Shown piece by piece: positions 7,877-17,614 of a stretch of 35,740 bases of DNA (its first letter is position 1; the number at the start of each line of letters is the position of its first letter). The notes under the pieces are model-generated. The model was not told where the DNA came from. It ran no database searches and was given only the letters and a program-made list of their open reading frames with translations. Source of the stretch: a virus; the IMG/VR virus record IMGVR_UViG_3300042861_000404, positions 1 through 35,740 of that record. One strand, 5' to 3'. Both the position numbers and the translations under genes were made by a program.

Positions 7877-10800
7877 TATCTCATTGATAAAAGTAATTTG
7901 GTGTTATTCAATCTCAATAACATCTTTCTATTTTCTGATTTAACTCTTCTTAAAATAACATTGTTATAATAATGTCTAAACTTCTTGTGTTGTAATGGAG
8001 GCTTATTATAATTTAAATTTGTTGTATTTAAAAGTCTTATGTATCCATTAGGTTGTGTATCCCAAATTGATTGTTCAGCATTTGTAAATTCACCTCTATC
8101 ATTTGTAATATCATAGAACTGATTAAATCTATATTTTTGTTCTACTTTGGAACATAATATATTCATGCTATTTATATTGATAATAGGATAAGTCAATTCT
8201 AATAAAGGATTATTATAAGGTGTTGGAGTTAATTGCAGTAACCCAGATACTTGCTCATTATTATAAATAACAGATTGATCAAAATTAAAATCCAAATCTT
8301 CCCATTTATCATCATTACAAGCATATCCCATATCTCCTTTATATACATAAGTTTCTAATTGATACTCCATACTTCTAACAGTATTAACCATTTGTCCAGT
8401 ATTAGAAACTAATTCTACTTCCCATGGATAATCAACCCCATAATAATTGGCAAAACTATCACATCTTGTATTATGTCTCCAGAATGAACCAACTTTATAA
8501 TTAGCAGGTGTAGATTCATACTTATAAAAATTACAAATCTGTGGATTTGGATTTATATATGTAGGATTACCAATCAAATATACATCATCACAATTTCCAG
8601 TTGTAGTTGTAACACTTCCTACAGGAGATTCTGGACATGCACAACTTACTTTTCTACATACAGGTGGTGTAATATTATCACATGTACCTGTTGTTGAAGT
8701 ATAAAGACTTGTTGCTGAATTATAAAATACTTTTGTATATCCAGGAGCACAATCACAAACAAATGGAACTGAACAAACAGATCCTGCAATAGCACTTGCT
8801 ACAGCAGTAAATGTTGCAGGTATAGCAGCATTAATTCCAAATTGATATCCATCAACATTTACAGGTCCTGGTGTACAAGATATATTACCTAATACATTAC
8901 CGGTTGGTATAGCTGTATTTGCACCACAAAATAATGCATATACTCTTTGGTTTGCTGGACCAGTTGCATTTGGTGAAACACCCACTCCTTGAAATGGACA
9001 ACCTATATTTCCAGGATCAGTTTCTGTATCTGTAACTAATATTAAAATTTGTTTAAAAAATGGCTGTGCACTTCTATTACCTAATTGACTTATTGACTTT
9101 TGATTTAATCTGGTTTGTCCACTTGCCATACCTACATTGACAGATGTTCCACCACTTGTTGGCCAGTTGGCATTATACCATGCTGCAACTTGTGCCGGAG
9201 TAACTGTATTACTCATAGACCAAGTACCCCCTGCTGGATTTGGTATATTATAATTTGTATTTGCAGTATTCCAAGCAGTAAATCCAATCTGCATTGTTGC
9301 TGCAGCCATTTGTGAAGTTATATTTGGATCATTTAAAAATGCATTTAACCATGCTAATTGTGCTTGTTTACGTCCAGCTGATTGAGTTGATCCAGAAATA
9401 TCCATTGCTACAACAATATCAATTAAACAAGCAGTGGCCCCACCATTTACAATAGAATTGATTTGGTCAACAGTAACTATTGCTGGCTCATTAATATTAA
9501 TTGATTGTTCACATAATCCATTTGCAGAGTTATAATTATATCCCGGAGGACATTGTGGTATAGTTGTAGTTAATGTTTTAGTAGTAAAAAAATGATTAAT
9601 ACTTGGCAATGCAAGTTCTGGATGCCAATCATGAAATGATATCCAAGCTTTAGCTTTAGGATCATAACTTACAGTCCAAGAACAATCTTCAAAAAATATT
9701 GGATCACCTAATGTGATAGGATTTCCAGATAAAGCAAAACCTCTAGTTTCACTGTATGTAACATTAGCAATATATTCAGCTTTAACTCTATAATCTTTTT
9801 TCATAAAGTAAACTAAATCATCATTAGGATCATAAACAGTTTGGCAACCAACTCCCACTACTGGATTATCAGATAATGGAGATGCCTCTAATAAAGGATA
9901 TTGTTTAACCAATTGAGATGGTAAATATTTATTAAACCACCACTTCATTCCAGCATTAGATATTGGATCCAATGTTTGACCTGTAAAGTGAAATATTTTT
10001 CCTTGAGCCTGTGATATAAAAAATAAACCTACAGGTGTATTCATCACACTTCTCAAACTCTCACATGAACCATATTCATTTGATAAATCTGAATTAACAA
10101 TATTTTGAAATGGTTGACTAAATAATCCTCCATCACCAATTGTAATTTTAGTATCTAAAGATGTTTTTAACTCATCAACTCCTTGAAACATTTGTGGAGA
10201 CAAAAATGGAAAGAATATAATAGCTCCACTTTTATTAATAGGTTTAATAACACTTACTTTATTTTTAAAGTCTTTATAATTAAATGGTAAGAATACTCTC
10301 CAGAAATCTTTTTTAGATTCTTTCTGTGCTTGTAATGAATAAATTAATCTTTTTGGATAACTAACATAACAATTTTCTGCAGTATAAGGATCATAATATC
10401 TTGGTTGAATTTCACCAAAACTACCTAACTGAGTTACAAATTTAGATGGGCTTAATGATTCATCATATTTATAAAAATTATCTTTCTTTTCAATTTGTGC
10501 ATGGAATAATTCATCAATATCATTATAACCATATACATCATATATTCTTGCGTCAGCTCTATCTTCCCAATCTCTATTAGCTAAGTTAACTTCAGACTCC
10601 ACAAAGAAATCTAATATACCATTAACGTGAGTATACATATAAGCATATCTCATAGCAAACTTAGGATTAGGATCACCACTAGAACCAAAGATTGAAGTTA
10701 AACCACTAGCACAACTATTTGATCCCCTATCTAAATAAAATAAATCACTAGGAAAAACAGCATCTAATGCACCTTCACTTGCAAGACCAAATGATGCAAT

Positions 10801-13800
10801 TTCACCAGCCAAAGTACTCATGTCAAATTTTTGAGAATTTAACCAGAATCTTGGATAAGGTATATTAACATGTTGAGAATAATCATATGTAAATTCATCA
10901 GGTTGCCCTAATAAATATTGTGCAAATATTGGCATAATAACTTTTTCAGTATATCTTGTAATAAATATATCACCACCAAATATAGCTGAACTAGTATATT
11001 TAAAAGCATCAGGTTTAGTAGGATCTAAATATTCTACACAACCTCTCATTTGTACTTGCTTAATACCATCTAATTGACCATATTGATTATCAAAATTAAA
11101 TTTAAGAGCACCATAATAAGCAGATATAGTTCTTTTTTGTTTAGCTGTAGGATTAGTTAAATAATCACTACTGTAAGTATTAACTCCTCCATTAGCATCA
11201 ACATCTCCCCCAATTGTAAATCTTGATTTATCAATTATACTTGGTTCAGTTACATCTTTATCTAAAGAAATTGCTACAGTACTAGGTCTAAATAAATTAT
11301 TAATTTTATAATTTCCATTATCAAATGACTGAAATGATTGACCTAAATAATTTGAATCTGTATTTTTAATTCTAAATAATCCTGTATTGATTTTAGTATA
11401 TTCATTAAAAAATCCATAAGAATTATATTTAAATGCAAAATCAGATTTATTTACTAAATTATAAATCAATTCTAATATTTCATTTCCTCCAATTGCTATA
11501 TTAGTTTTTGACATTGTAAGAGAAACAAATGCTCTTACCACCATTGGTAATGATGATTCTGATGAATCATTTGTTTGTGAATTATTTATTGTACCGCCAA
11601 TTACACCAGGTGATAAACCAGCAGTAGTAACAATTCCTGCATTAACCATATCTAATGCATATGTAGCAATTCCACCAGCATAAAGATCTGCTAAACCAAC
11701 TGCATTATTAAGTAATGTATTTAAAGCTATTTGACCAACTGTTGAAACTCCGCCACCAACACCAGCTCCAGCTGCATTTACTGCAAGATTTGCACCACCA
11801 CCTGTTGTACCACCTGTACCAAAACCTAAATAAAAATCATTTGCTTGATAACTACCTCTAGCACCTTCAATAATTTTACTTCTAGTACCTAACATTTTAT
11901 GCATAGCATAACCAACACCAATAATAGAAGCTATTATTGCTGCACCATTTCTTAATAATTTAAACTGCGGATGATCTTCAGATGCTTTAAAATAACCACT
12001 TGAACTACCATTTACATAACCATATAATCTTGTTTCATATGCATTAAGAAATGGTTTAGTAAACATCAAATCTGGTGATGAAAAACTAAATACTTTTTTT
12101 GAATAACCTGAAGGTTCACCAGCTATAGGAGGATCAATACCCAATGGTCTAAAATTACCTATTGATTGACTATAGTTATCACAACCTTCTGTTCTATGAA
12201 TAGAATTAGCATCACCATCATGAAAATAAACATCAGGTCTTAAATCATTATATGGATAATTAGGATATAATCCTTGAACAGATCCACCTATTAAATTTTC
12301 TGCATTAGGAATAGTATACTTACGCATATTTCTAAACAATCCTTTTGCTAAAATTGATTTAGCACCTGCTCTAGATCCTCTTAATATTTCATACCCTACA
12401 ACATTTGTTATATAAGTTCCATCATTATTTTTAGGTCTACCAATATTTGTAAATTCTACACCTAATACGTTAATTAAATCTCCAGATGTAGTACTTATAT
12501 GCAATGGTGAATTTGAACCTCCAACTTCTTCAGTAGGAAACTTGTGGTGTCTAATAGGTTTACCACAAAGATCCCCCCAAATATCAGGCCTATCTGCAGG
12601 ATATCTTTCAGTTGATTCCCAATAACCCATTTCACCTCTTGCAATAATCAATGAACCATCAGGCTGAACTTCCGTTAAACCAGATGATGTAATTGTACCT
12701 GTATTATAAACCTTATATAATGGATCTCCAGCACTATCTAAAACATTATCACCTACTATTATATCTGTTTCTAAATATGTTCCTGAAGGTGTTGTAAATG
12801 GTCTTGGTGCTCTTCCTGGAATATGATATGATGAAGATCTTTCTCCTGTATTATAAATCCATCTAATAAAGAATGCATATTGCTCATCTCTTAAAAATCC
12901 CATTTTATTTCCACCTAAATGATAATAAGCAGAATCAATTTGATTTGCCACCCAATTAACTTTGATCTCATTTGCTATTGGTTGATAATTAAAATCAAAT
13001 TGACTAACAGGTCCTTGTCTAATTAACCAATCATTTACAACATACATTGCATTTGATTTCTCATAAGCAGGACTTCTTTGAGGAATTGTTTTTAAATTAA
13101 CAGCCACTAATGTATCATCAATATAATCAATATTTATATCTTCTTGTTGTGTACTGTAAATACCAATACGTTTAGCATATATTTGACCTTGATTTCTTAT
13201 AAGTAATACTAATTCATAATAATCATAATCATTATCTAAATTGCTTACTTTAACATTTAAAGAACCTCCTGTACCCTGATGTGAAAATAATGTTTGAATA
13301 TTAGATATACCAATATAATCAGTAACCTTTTGTTCAGTTTCAACATAAGCAATAAAAGCTTGATATGCTCCATTTTGTAACATACCACCATCTATTGATT
13401 TGGTTAAACTAACACAAGGCGTATCAACTAAAGGAGCTAATCTTATTTTTTCACAATTCAATCTTGCTGTATCATCATATGTAATACAATCAGCATTAGG
13501 TGCTGATGATACAGTTCTGATCCATGGTACTTTATCAATGTTTAATGAACGTGATGGATTGTTTCCATCATCCCAATATACTTGCCATGTACAATCAAAA
13601 TTTTCTTTTGCCGCACCAGTTATTAAATATTTTCTATTAAAGTTTAAACAAGGATCATTTACAATTACTTCATACTTGCATTCACTGTCATCAAATCTTC
13701 CAATTTCTGAATTTATATCATCAGTAGAGTAAACAATCCAGTGATCACCATATCTATGTATAGCTCCAATAATTGTATATGGTACAACACCGCATTGTAA

Positions 13801-13980
13801 ATTTGATGGTTCATTACCAATTACACCAAGATCACCATCAGTAGAATTGTTTATAGCATTACGGGCATGCCACCAACTTTCATTTGGTGCCATTGACTGT
13901 GTAATATCTTTATTCATTCCTTTGATGAATGAATTAGTATTTACGGATGATGTTCCAGGATTATTATTTTGTTGTGCCAT
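7876..13980 (-). CDS. Muzzle-like large tail protein with an embedded von Willebrand A domain
   Basis: The protein has 2,034 residues. The N-terminal third (NSFIKGMNKDI, WWHARNA, dense beta-type sequence with YWDDGNNPSRSLNI near residue 135) has the character of the big muzzle/tail-needle-region protein of crAss-like phages, and it sits directly after two ring proteins as expected. Residues about 670-800 are Gly/Ala-rich and hydrophobic. Residues about 1515-1735 form a vWA domain with a MIDAS site: D1527-x-S1529-x-S1531 (DISGS), a GGTS loop near 1610 and DTETD near 1648. Such domains bind protein or glycan ligands through a divalent metal. The domain is bracketed by two Cys-PGY motifs (C1477 PPGY and C1744 APGY), the second followed by a short Cys-rich stretch. 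The C-terminus is basic (ending LLRLNNTKLLLSMR). The stop codon overlaps the next start (TAATG). The tail role is inferred from order and family character; the vWA assignment is seen in the sequence. Confidence 0.78.
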   Translation of the reverse strand: MAQQNNNPGTSSVNTNSFIKGMNKDITQSMAPNESWWHARNAINNSTDGDLGVIGNEPSNLQCGVVPYTIIGAIHRYGDHWIVYSTDDINSEIGRFDDSECKYEVIVNDPCLNFNRKYLITGAAKENFDCTWQVYWDDGNNPSRSLNIDKVPWIRTVSSAPNADCITYDDTARLNCEKIRLAPLVDTPCVSLTKSIDGGMLQNGAYQAFIAYVETEQKVTDYIGISNIQTLFSHQGTGGSLNVKVSNLDNDYDYYELVLLIRNQGQIYAKRIGIYSTQQEDINIDYIDDTLVAVNLKTIPQRSPAYEKSNAMYVVNDWLIRQGPVSQFDFNYQPIANEIKVNWVANQIDSAYYHLGGNKMGFLRDEQYAFFIRWIYNTGERSSSYHIPGRAPRPFTTPSGTYLETDIIVGDNVLDSAGDPLYKVYNTGTITSSGLTEVQPDGSLIIARGEMGYWESTERYPADRPDIWGDLCGKPIRHHKFPTEEVGGSNSPLHISTTSGDLINVLGVEFTNIGRPKNNDGTYITNVVGYEILRGSRAGAKSILAKGLFRNMRKYTIPNAENLIGGSVQGLYPNYPYNDLRPDVYFHDGDANSIHRTEGCDNYSQSIGNFRPLGIDPPIAGEPSGYSKKVFSFSSPDLMFTKPFLNAYETRLYGYVNGSSSGYFKASEDHPQFKLLRNGAAIIASIIGVGYAMHKMLGTRSKIIEGARGSYQANDFYLGFGTGGTTGGGANLAVNAAGAGVGGGVSTVGQIALNTLLNNAVGLADLYAGGIATYALDMVNAGIVTTAGLSPGVIGGTINNSQTNDSSESSLPMVVRAFVSLTMSKTNIAIGGNEILELIYNLVNKSDFAFKYNSYGFFNEYTKINTGLFRIKNTDSNYLGQSFQSFDNGNYKINNLFRPSTVAISLDKDVTEPSIIDKSRFTIGGDVDANGGVNTYSSDYLTNPTAKQKRTISAYYGALKFNFDNQYGQLDGIKQVQMRGCVEYLDPTKPDAFKYTSSAIFGGDIFITRYTEKVIMPIFAQYLLGQPDEFTYDYSQHVNIPYPRFWLNSQKFDMSTLAGEIASFGLASEGALDAVFPSDLFYLDRGSNSCASGLTSIFGSSGDPNPKFAMRYAYMYTHVNGILDFFVESEVNLANRDWEDRADARIYDVYGYNDIDELFHAQIEKKDNFYKYDESLSPSKFVTQLGSFGEIQPRYYDPYTAENCYVSYPKRLIYSLQAQKESKKDFWRVFLPFNYKDFKNKVSVIKPINKSGAIIFFPFLSPQMFQGVDELKTSLDTKITIGDGGLFSQPFQNIVNSDLSNEYGSCESLRSVMNTPVGLFFISQAQGKIFHFTGQTLDPISNAGMKWWFNKYLPSQLVKQYPLLEASPLSDNPVVGVGCQTVYDPNDDLVYFMKKDYRVKAEYIANVTYSETRGFALSGNPITLGDPIFFEDCSWTVSYDPKAKAWISFHDWHPELALPSINHFFTTKTLTTTIPQCPPGYNYNSANGLCEQSININEPAIVTVDQINSIVNGGATACLIDIVVAMDISGSTQSAGRKQAQLAWLNAFLNDPNITSQMAAATMQIGFTAWNTANTNYNIPNPAGGTWSMSNTVTPAQVAAWYNANWPTSGGTSVNVGMASGQTRLNQKSISQLGNRSAQPFFKQILILVTDTETDPGNIGCPFQGVGVSPNATGPANQRVYALFCGANTAIPTGNVLGNISCTPGPVNVDGYQFGINAAIPATFTAVASAIAGSVCSVPFVCDCAPGYTKVFYNSATSLYTSTTGTCDNITPPVCRKVSCACPESPVGSVTTTTGNCDDVYLIGNPTYINPNPQICNFYKYESTPANYKVGSFWRHNTRCDSFANYYGVDYPWEVELVSNTGQMVNTVRSMEYQLETYVYKGDMGYACNDDKWEDLDFNFDQSVIYNNEQVSGLLQLTPTPYNNPLLELTYPIININSMNILCSKVEQKYRFNQFYDITNDRGEFTNAEQSIWDTQPNGYIRLLNTTNLNYNKPPLQHKKFRHYYNNVILRRVKSENRKMLLRLNNTKLLLSMR

Positions 13981-13998
13981 AGTAATTTAATTCTTTTA

Positions 13999-14961
13999 TT
14001 AACATGTAGAACAGCCAGAACCTTCTGATGAATGTAATGTTTTAGATGATGTATTAAGTCCATGATGTAATCTTGGATTATAAGGTGCATAACTTAAAAA
14101 CATATTATAGTAATTATGATATTGAGCTCTTCTATTCATTGTAAAGACTTTTTGCATTTCAGCAAAATCAGGTGTGTTTACAAATGATAATGCATTATTT
14201 CTTGCTGGTCTTAGACGTGTTTCTACTAATTGTAATTGAGGAGCCATTTGTTCACCCTGCCAAATCATATTTTCTAATATTCTTTGTTTTAATGCGTATT
14301 CATAATATTCATTACAAATAGGATGATCAAAAACTAACAAATCTCCATTAGGAGATTCCATAGCTCCTTGATAACTTATGTATACTCTACCACTATTAAA
14401 ATTAGTAATTAAAAACCCATCAACTATTTGTGCAATATCTGGAGCTTGAGCAGCTAAGTCAGGACAAAAACAACTCTTTTGATTTACATCTTGAATTTTT
14501 AATTCAGTCCAAGTACTATAAGTTCTATATTGATTTGGTGATATTCTTTGAACTAACTGATAACTATTTTTATCTTCACATGTTTTAACTATACATACAT
14601 CAGCACATCCTTCTCCTGTACTACATGCCGCAACTTCTCCAGGTGCCGGCACATAAGGTACATCATTAAAAGTTTCAACATGAGTACCTGATGGCATTGT
14701 CGCATTAATATGATATTCACCACAAAGAAATGCATAATTAATATATGCAAAATCTCTAGGTAATTGAGCTCTACCATGTTCTACATCAATTATGGTTTCT
14801 TTAGTTCTATGTATTTTTAGACCAAGTTCATAATTAATTCTAGTAGCAACTTTAATTAATTGCTGTGGTTCAATCATTCCTTCCAATGAATAAGTTGTAA
14901 AATCAATTGCAACATCTTCATATAACTGACTGAATGTTCTATATTTATGTGATACGCTCAT
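13999..14961 (-). CDS. Tail adaptor/ring protein (tail-tubular-A-like)
   Basis: The protein has 320 residues. The N-terminal 75 residues are predicted helical with FSQLYEDVAIDF and the segment ELGLKIHRTKETIIDVEHG followed by LPRDFAYIN, the pattern typical of head-to-tail adaptor proteins in short-tailed phages, including crAss-like ring proteins. A Cys-rich loop lies near residues 112-130 and a second (CFC) near 165. A helical C-terminal half (YYEYALKQRILENMIWQ...) follows. The start overlaps the previous stop as TAATG, and the muzzle-like gene follows 18 bases downstream, so these three are probably translated together. Which ring layer it forms cannot be told from sequence alone. Confidence 0.65.
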   Translation of the reverse strand: MSVSHKYRTFSQLYEDVAIDFTTYSLEGMIEPQQLIKVATRINYELGLKIHRTKETIIDVEHGRAQLPRDFAYINYAFLCGEYHINATMPSGTHVETFNDVPYVPAPGEVAACSTGEGCADVCIVKTCEDKNSYQLVQRISPNQYRTYSTWTELKIQDVNQKSCFCPDLAAQAPDIAQIVDGFLITNFNSGRVYISYQGAMESPNGDLLVFDHPICNEYYEYALKQRILENMIWQGEQMAPQLQLVETRLRPARNNALSFVNTPDFAEMQKVFTMNRRAQYHNYYNMFLSYAPYNPRLHHGLNTSSKTLHSSEGSGCSTC

Positions 14962-15638
14962 TATCTATTTATGTTTTGTTTATTATCAGAATCTTCACTT
15001 GGTATTTGCATTGTATTCATCATGATATTTATAATTTGAGATTCAATTTCTGCAAACATTGCTTCAGGTATATACATTGGTTGTTTATATCTAGGAGTGC
15101 AATCATCTTTTTCATCACAATTCCATTTTGTAATATCATCATTAAATACACCTTCAACTTTGATAGCATCCCACTCAATGTTTGGTGAATAAATATATCC
15201 ATCTAACCACCAAAAATATTTTGTTCTATTGTATTTAAAAGATGTTGTTTTAGTCATGGAAGTATATGTTCCGGGATATGTTGCTTGAAGTTCTTGTGAA
15301 CCATCTATTGAAGTTATAGTACGTATAAGCGGACCCCAATAACCTTCAATCATAGAAGGCAATTTAAGTTTTGTACGTTTGATTGTACATCCACTAGTTA
15401 TTCCAGAACAGCCTGCTTCTACTTTATCTACATCAATCATTTCAACATATGGAAGAGCTTTCCATACAGAGTTGAATTTCATCAATTTGTTTAATGAGTC
15501 TTGTCTTCTCATTAAAACTTGAGCAAACTTTTCTATTAAGCTATAGATATATCTATCTGTTACAAAAGAATCTTGGACTTCAGCTTTAACCTGCCCTCTT
15601 ATTCTTGAAATTGCTTCTGCTATTATTATTTGTGACAT
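14961..15638 (-). CDS. Ring/connector protein of crAss-like type
   Basis: The protein has 225 residues. It begins with a helical section (IAEAISRIRGQVK...FVTDRYIYSLIEKFAQVLMRR), then WKALPYVEMIDVDKVEAGC, a Cys pair, LPSMIEGYWGPLI and TSIDGS, and a beta-rich part with FWWLDGYIYSPN. From memory this combination is characteristic of a conserved crAss-like head-tail ring protein. The C-terminus is polar and probably flexible. The neighbours are a conserved unknown upstream (5-base gap) and the tail adaptor downstream (overlapping TAATG), which supports a tail-assembly role. The assignment rests on motif memory and gene order. Confidence 0.6.
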   Translation of the reverse strand: MSQIIIAEAISRIRGQVKAEVQDSFVTDRYIYSLIEKFAQVLMRRQDSLNKLMKFNSVWKALPYVEMIDVDKVEAGCSGITSGCTIKRTKLKLPSMIEGYWGPLIRTITSIDGSQELQATYPGTYTSMTKTTSFKYNRTKYFWWLDGYIYSPNIEWDAIKVEGVFNDDITKWNCDEKDDCTPRYKQPMYIPEAMFAEIESQIINIMMNTMQIPSEDSDNKQNINR

Positions 15639-15643
15639 CTTAT

Positions 15644-16210
15644 TTATGTTTCAAATTCATTATAAAACTCTAATTCTTTTTTGGTTTCTTCAGTATTAGC
15701 ATCATATAAATGCGCTACTCTATACTTATTTTTCATTACAACATACTTAGTCCAACTTTCAGGATAACTTTTAGCTACCGCTCTTTTAAAGTCTCTGCAA
15801 GCTACAAATCCCCATAACTCTCTATTTTTAAATCTATATTTTGTTGACCAGTTAGTATAAAATATTTTACCTAAATTACCATCAGTTTCCCAATTTTTAT
15901 TTTGTAAAACTTTACCATATTGTTGAGATAATGCATAATTTGTATTTACCGTTTTAGCAGAAGGACATGTACCAATAAATAAATATCCTAATGAATCAGG
16001 TAACTCTACACCATCTCTATTTTTAATTACTGCTTGCCATAAATTTACATTATAGAGTTTTATTATTTTTTTTAATTTATCATTATCAATATTAGAATAC
16101 AAAGGTTTTTTTTCTTTAAACTCTTTTATTGTTTCTCCATTTAATATTCCCAATCTTTTTTCTCTATATCTTGGTGCCTTTAAATCTGGTTTTTTAAAAT
16201 TATTTATCAT
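15644..16210 (-). CDS. Conserved hypothetical protein of the tail module
   Basis: The protein has 188 residues and is basic. Recognisable segments are NNFKKPDLKAPRYREKRLGI at the N-terminus, VELPDSLGYLFIGTCPSAK in the middle and KIFYTNWSTKYRFKNRELWG. I remember proteins of this kind as widespread in crAss-like genomes between the metallophosphoesterase and the ring proteins, but without a known function. No catalytic motif, signal peptide or membrane segment is visible. It starts about 58 bases after the metallophosphoesterase stop, behind a weak terminator-like hairpin, and is followed 5 bases later by the ring protein, so co-expression with tail genes is likely. Confidence 0.6.
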   Translation of the reverse strand: MINNFKKPDLKAPRYREKRLGILNGETIKEFKEKKPLYSNIDNDKLKKIIKLYNVNLWQAVIKNRDGVELPDSLGYLFIGTCPSAKTVNTNYALSQQYGKVLQNKNWETDGNLGKIFYTNWSTKYRFKNRELWGFVACRDFKRAVAKSYPESWTKYVVMKNKYRVAHLYDANTEETKKELEFYNEFET

Positions 16211-16230
16211 ATGGTTATATTTATAATTTA

Positions 16231-16261
16231 CAAAAAAAAGACCACTTAATGAAATTTAAGT
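16231..16261 (-). terminator. Weak terminator-like hairpin after the metallophosphoesterase gene
   Basis: Arms ACTTAA and TTAAGT (16244-16249 and 16256-16261) enclose a 6-base loop. On the minus strand they are followed two bases later, after GG, by a C-free stretch leading into T8 (A-tract 16232-16239 on the plus strand, with one intervening C). The stem is short and AT-rich, so read-through into the tail genes is expected. Confidence 0.35.
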
Positions 16262-16268
16262 TGTTTCT

Positions 16269-17468
16269 TTATATTGATTGATATGTTAATTCACATATAT
16301 TCCCTAAAATTGAATCTTGTAGTTCCAATTTTCCTGATCTTCTATTACCTACATATTTATTACTGTAGTGATAATAATCTGTTTTACCTAAACTAGGGAG
16401 TGTCTTTTCTATAAATCCTGCTGTCTCATTTGATGTCATATATTCTACTTTTCTATCTGTATGTATATGACCTTTATATAAAGTTCTGTTTGTTGTAGCA
16501 CCCCATTGTTTTGGATATTCAGATGCATATATTAAAGGATTATTTTTACTTGATTTATCTCCATGTTCAAATGCATTAAAGTTATTACCCCATACATGAA
16601 CCTTTCTTTCTTCATACTTAATATCCCATTCTATATCTCCATCATTATAAATAGATTTGGATAAGGCATGCACTAAATGATGAGAAGATAATCTATCATG
16701 ATTACCTGGAACATATACTACAACAAGTTCCTCACAATATTGTTTTATATAATTTATAGCCCAATGCATAGCATCAAAAGCCTGCATATAAGCATCTGTT
16801 GCGGACATACAATTATCAACAGGCGTTCCTCCTGTAGTTGTACCTGCAAAAGTATCCATATTAATTAAATCACCACCAACAACAAAATATAGTACTTTAA
16901 TATTATGTGATGCAGTTCCTCTTGTCAATAAATTTTTTATAGTGTCTTCAAAATCTTTATCAATAGTTTCATTCCCTTGTTTTCCAAAATGTATGTCTTG
17001 TAAAGATATTATTCCGCATACATCTGCTTTACTAAGATCATGAATTTTATTTGTAGTAATTTTGTAAATCTTTGGTTTCCAATTATTTAATAGATTTAAT
17101 AATAAATCTTCTTTGGTATTTTCTTTAATTTTGGTTATTAAAGCTGAAACTCTCCAATGGTCTCCCATTTGTTTATTCCAATATTGAGATAATTTCCAAA
17201 CCTTTGTGTCAATTTTTAAAAGTTTTATTATCTCTTCTGCTGTTTTTGGTTCATATGTAAATGAACCTGAAATTGTTGATTGCCCTTTTTCTAAATCAAC
17301 AGACTCAGTTATTTTATTATCTTGAGTATGTATTTTTTTATATTTATTTAAAATTTGACCTTTAATTTTAACATATTCTTCTTCTGATATCCCTAATCTT
17401 GATGCACAATATGCTGATGATTTTTTCCATTTTAATGACTCAAGTATTTTATTTTTTAGATAACTCAT
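16269..17468 (-). CDS. Calcineurin-like metallophosphoesterase
   Basis: The protein has 399 residues. The full metal-binding motif series is present: D158-x-H160 (SLQDIHFG), D200 in VVGGDLIN, N256-H257-D258 in VPGNHDRL, H302 in FEHGDK, and H334-x-H336 in KGHIHTD. This is the binuclear-metal phosphoesterase fold of the SbcD/PP2A superfamily. The N-terminal 150 residues are an extra basic, helix-rich part with a possible helix-turn-helix (CASRLGISEEEYVKIKGQI, residues 21-39). Such a protein recurs in crAss-like structural blocks, but its substrate is unknown; DNA-end processing or nucleotide hydrolysis are possible. It follows a strong terminator, so it should have its own promoter in the 146-base gap upstream. 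The enzyme class is secure, the role is not. Confidence 0.92.
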   Translation of the reverse strand: MSYLKNKILESLKWKKSSAYCASRLGISEEEYVKIKGQILNKYKKIHTQDNKITESVDLEKGQSTISGSFTYEPKTAEEIIKLLKIDTKVWKLSQYWNKQMGDHWRVSALITKIKENTKEDLLLNLLNNWKPKIYKITTNKIHDLSKADVCGIISLQDIHFGKQGNETIDKDFEDTIKNLLTRGTASHNIKVLYFVVGGDLINMDTFAGTTTGGTPVDNCMSATDAYMQAFDAMHWAINYIKQYCEELVVVYVPGNHDRLSSHHLVHALSKSIYNDGDIEWDIKYEERKVHVWGNNFNAFEHGDKSSKNNPLIYASEYPKQWGATTNRTLYKGHIHTDRKVEYMTSNETAGFIEKTLPSLGKTDYYHYSNKYVGNRRSGKLELQDSILGNICELTYQSI

Positions 17469-17528
17469 AAAATCTTTTTTTAAAATTATGTAAATGTAAA
17501 ATATTTTTTATAAACTTATGGCTTTTTT

Positions 17529-17561
17529 AAAAAAAAAGAGGTTGAGTTACCCCAACCTCTC
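17529..17561 (-). terminator. Rho-independent terminator after the Cys-rich FN3 gene
   Basis: An 8-bp perfect stem (AGAGGTTG at 17537-17544, CAACCTCT at 17553-17560) with an 8-base loop is followed on the minus strand by a run of T (A-tract 17529-17537 on the plus strand). It lies about 55 bases downstream of the stop of the 186-residue gene and upstream of the metallophosphoesterase, so it separates the fibre cluster from the tail block. The rest of this gap (17469-17614) holds no ORF. Confidence 0.85.
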
Positions 17562-17614
17562 TCAACGCCTGTGACAGAAAACCAACAAACTATCACTATT
17601 GTTGTTTTTTTACA

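Noticed and set aside
7870-7880. Possible frameshift fusing the 2,054- and 2,034-residue proteins
   Set aside because: The junction is a clean TAATG stop-start overlap, and each protein has a natural N-terminus or C-terminus; the same overlap occurs at 14961.
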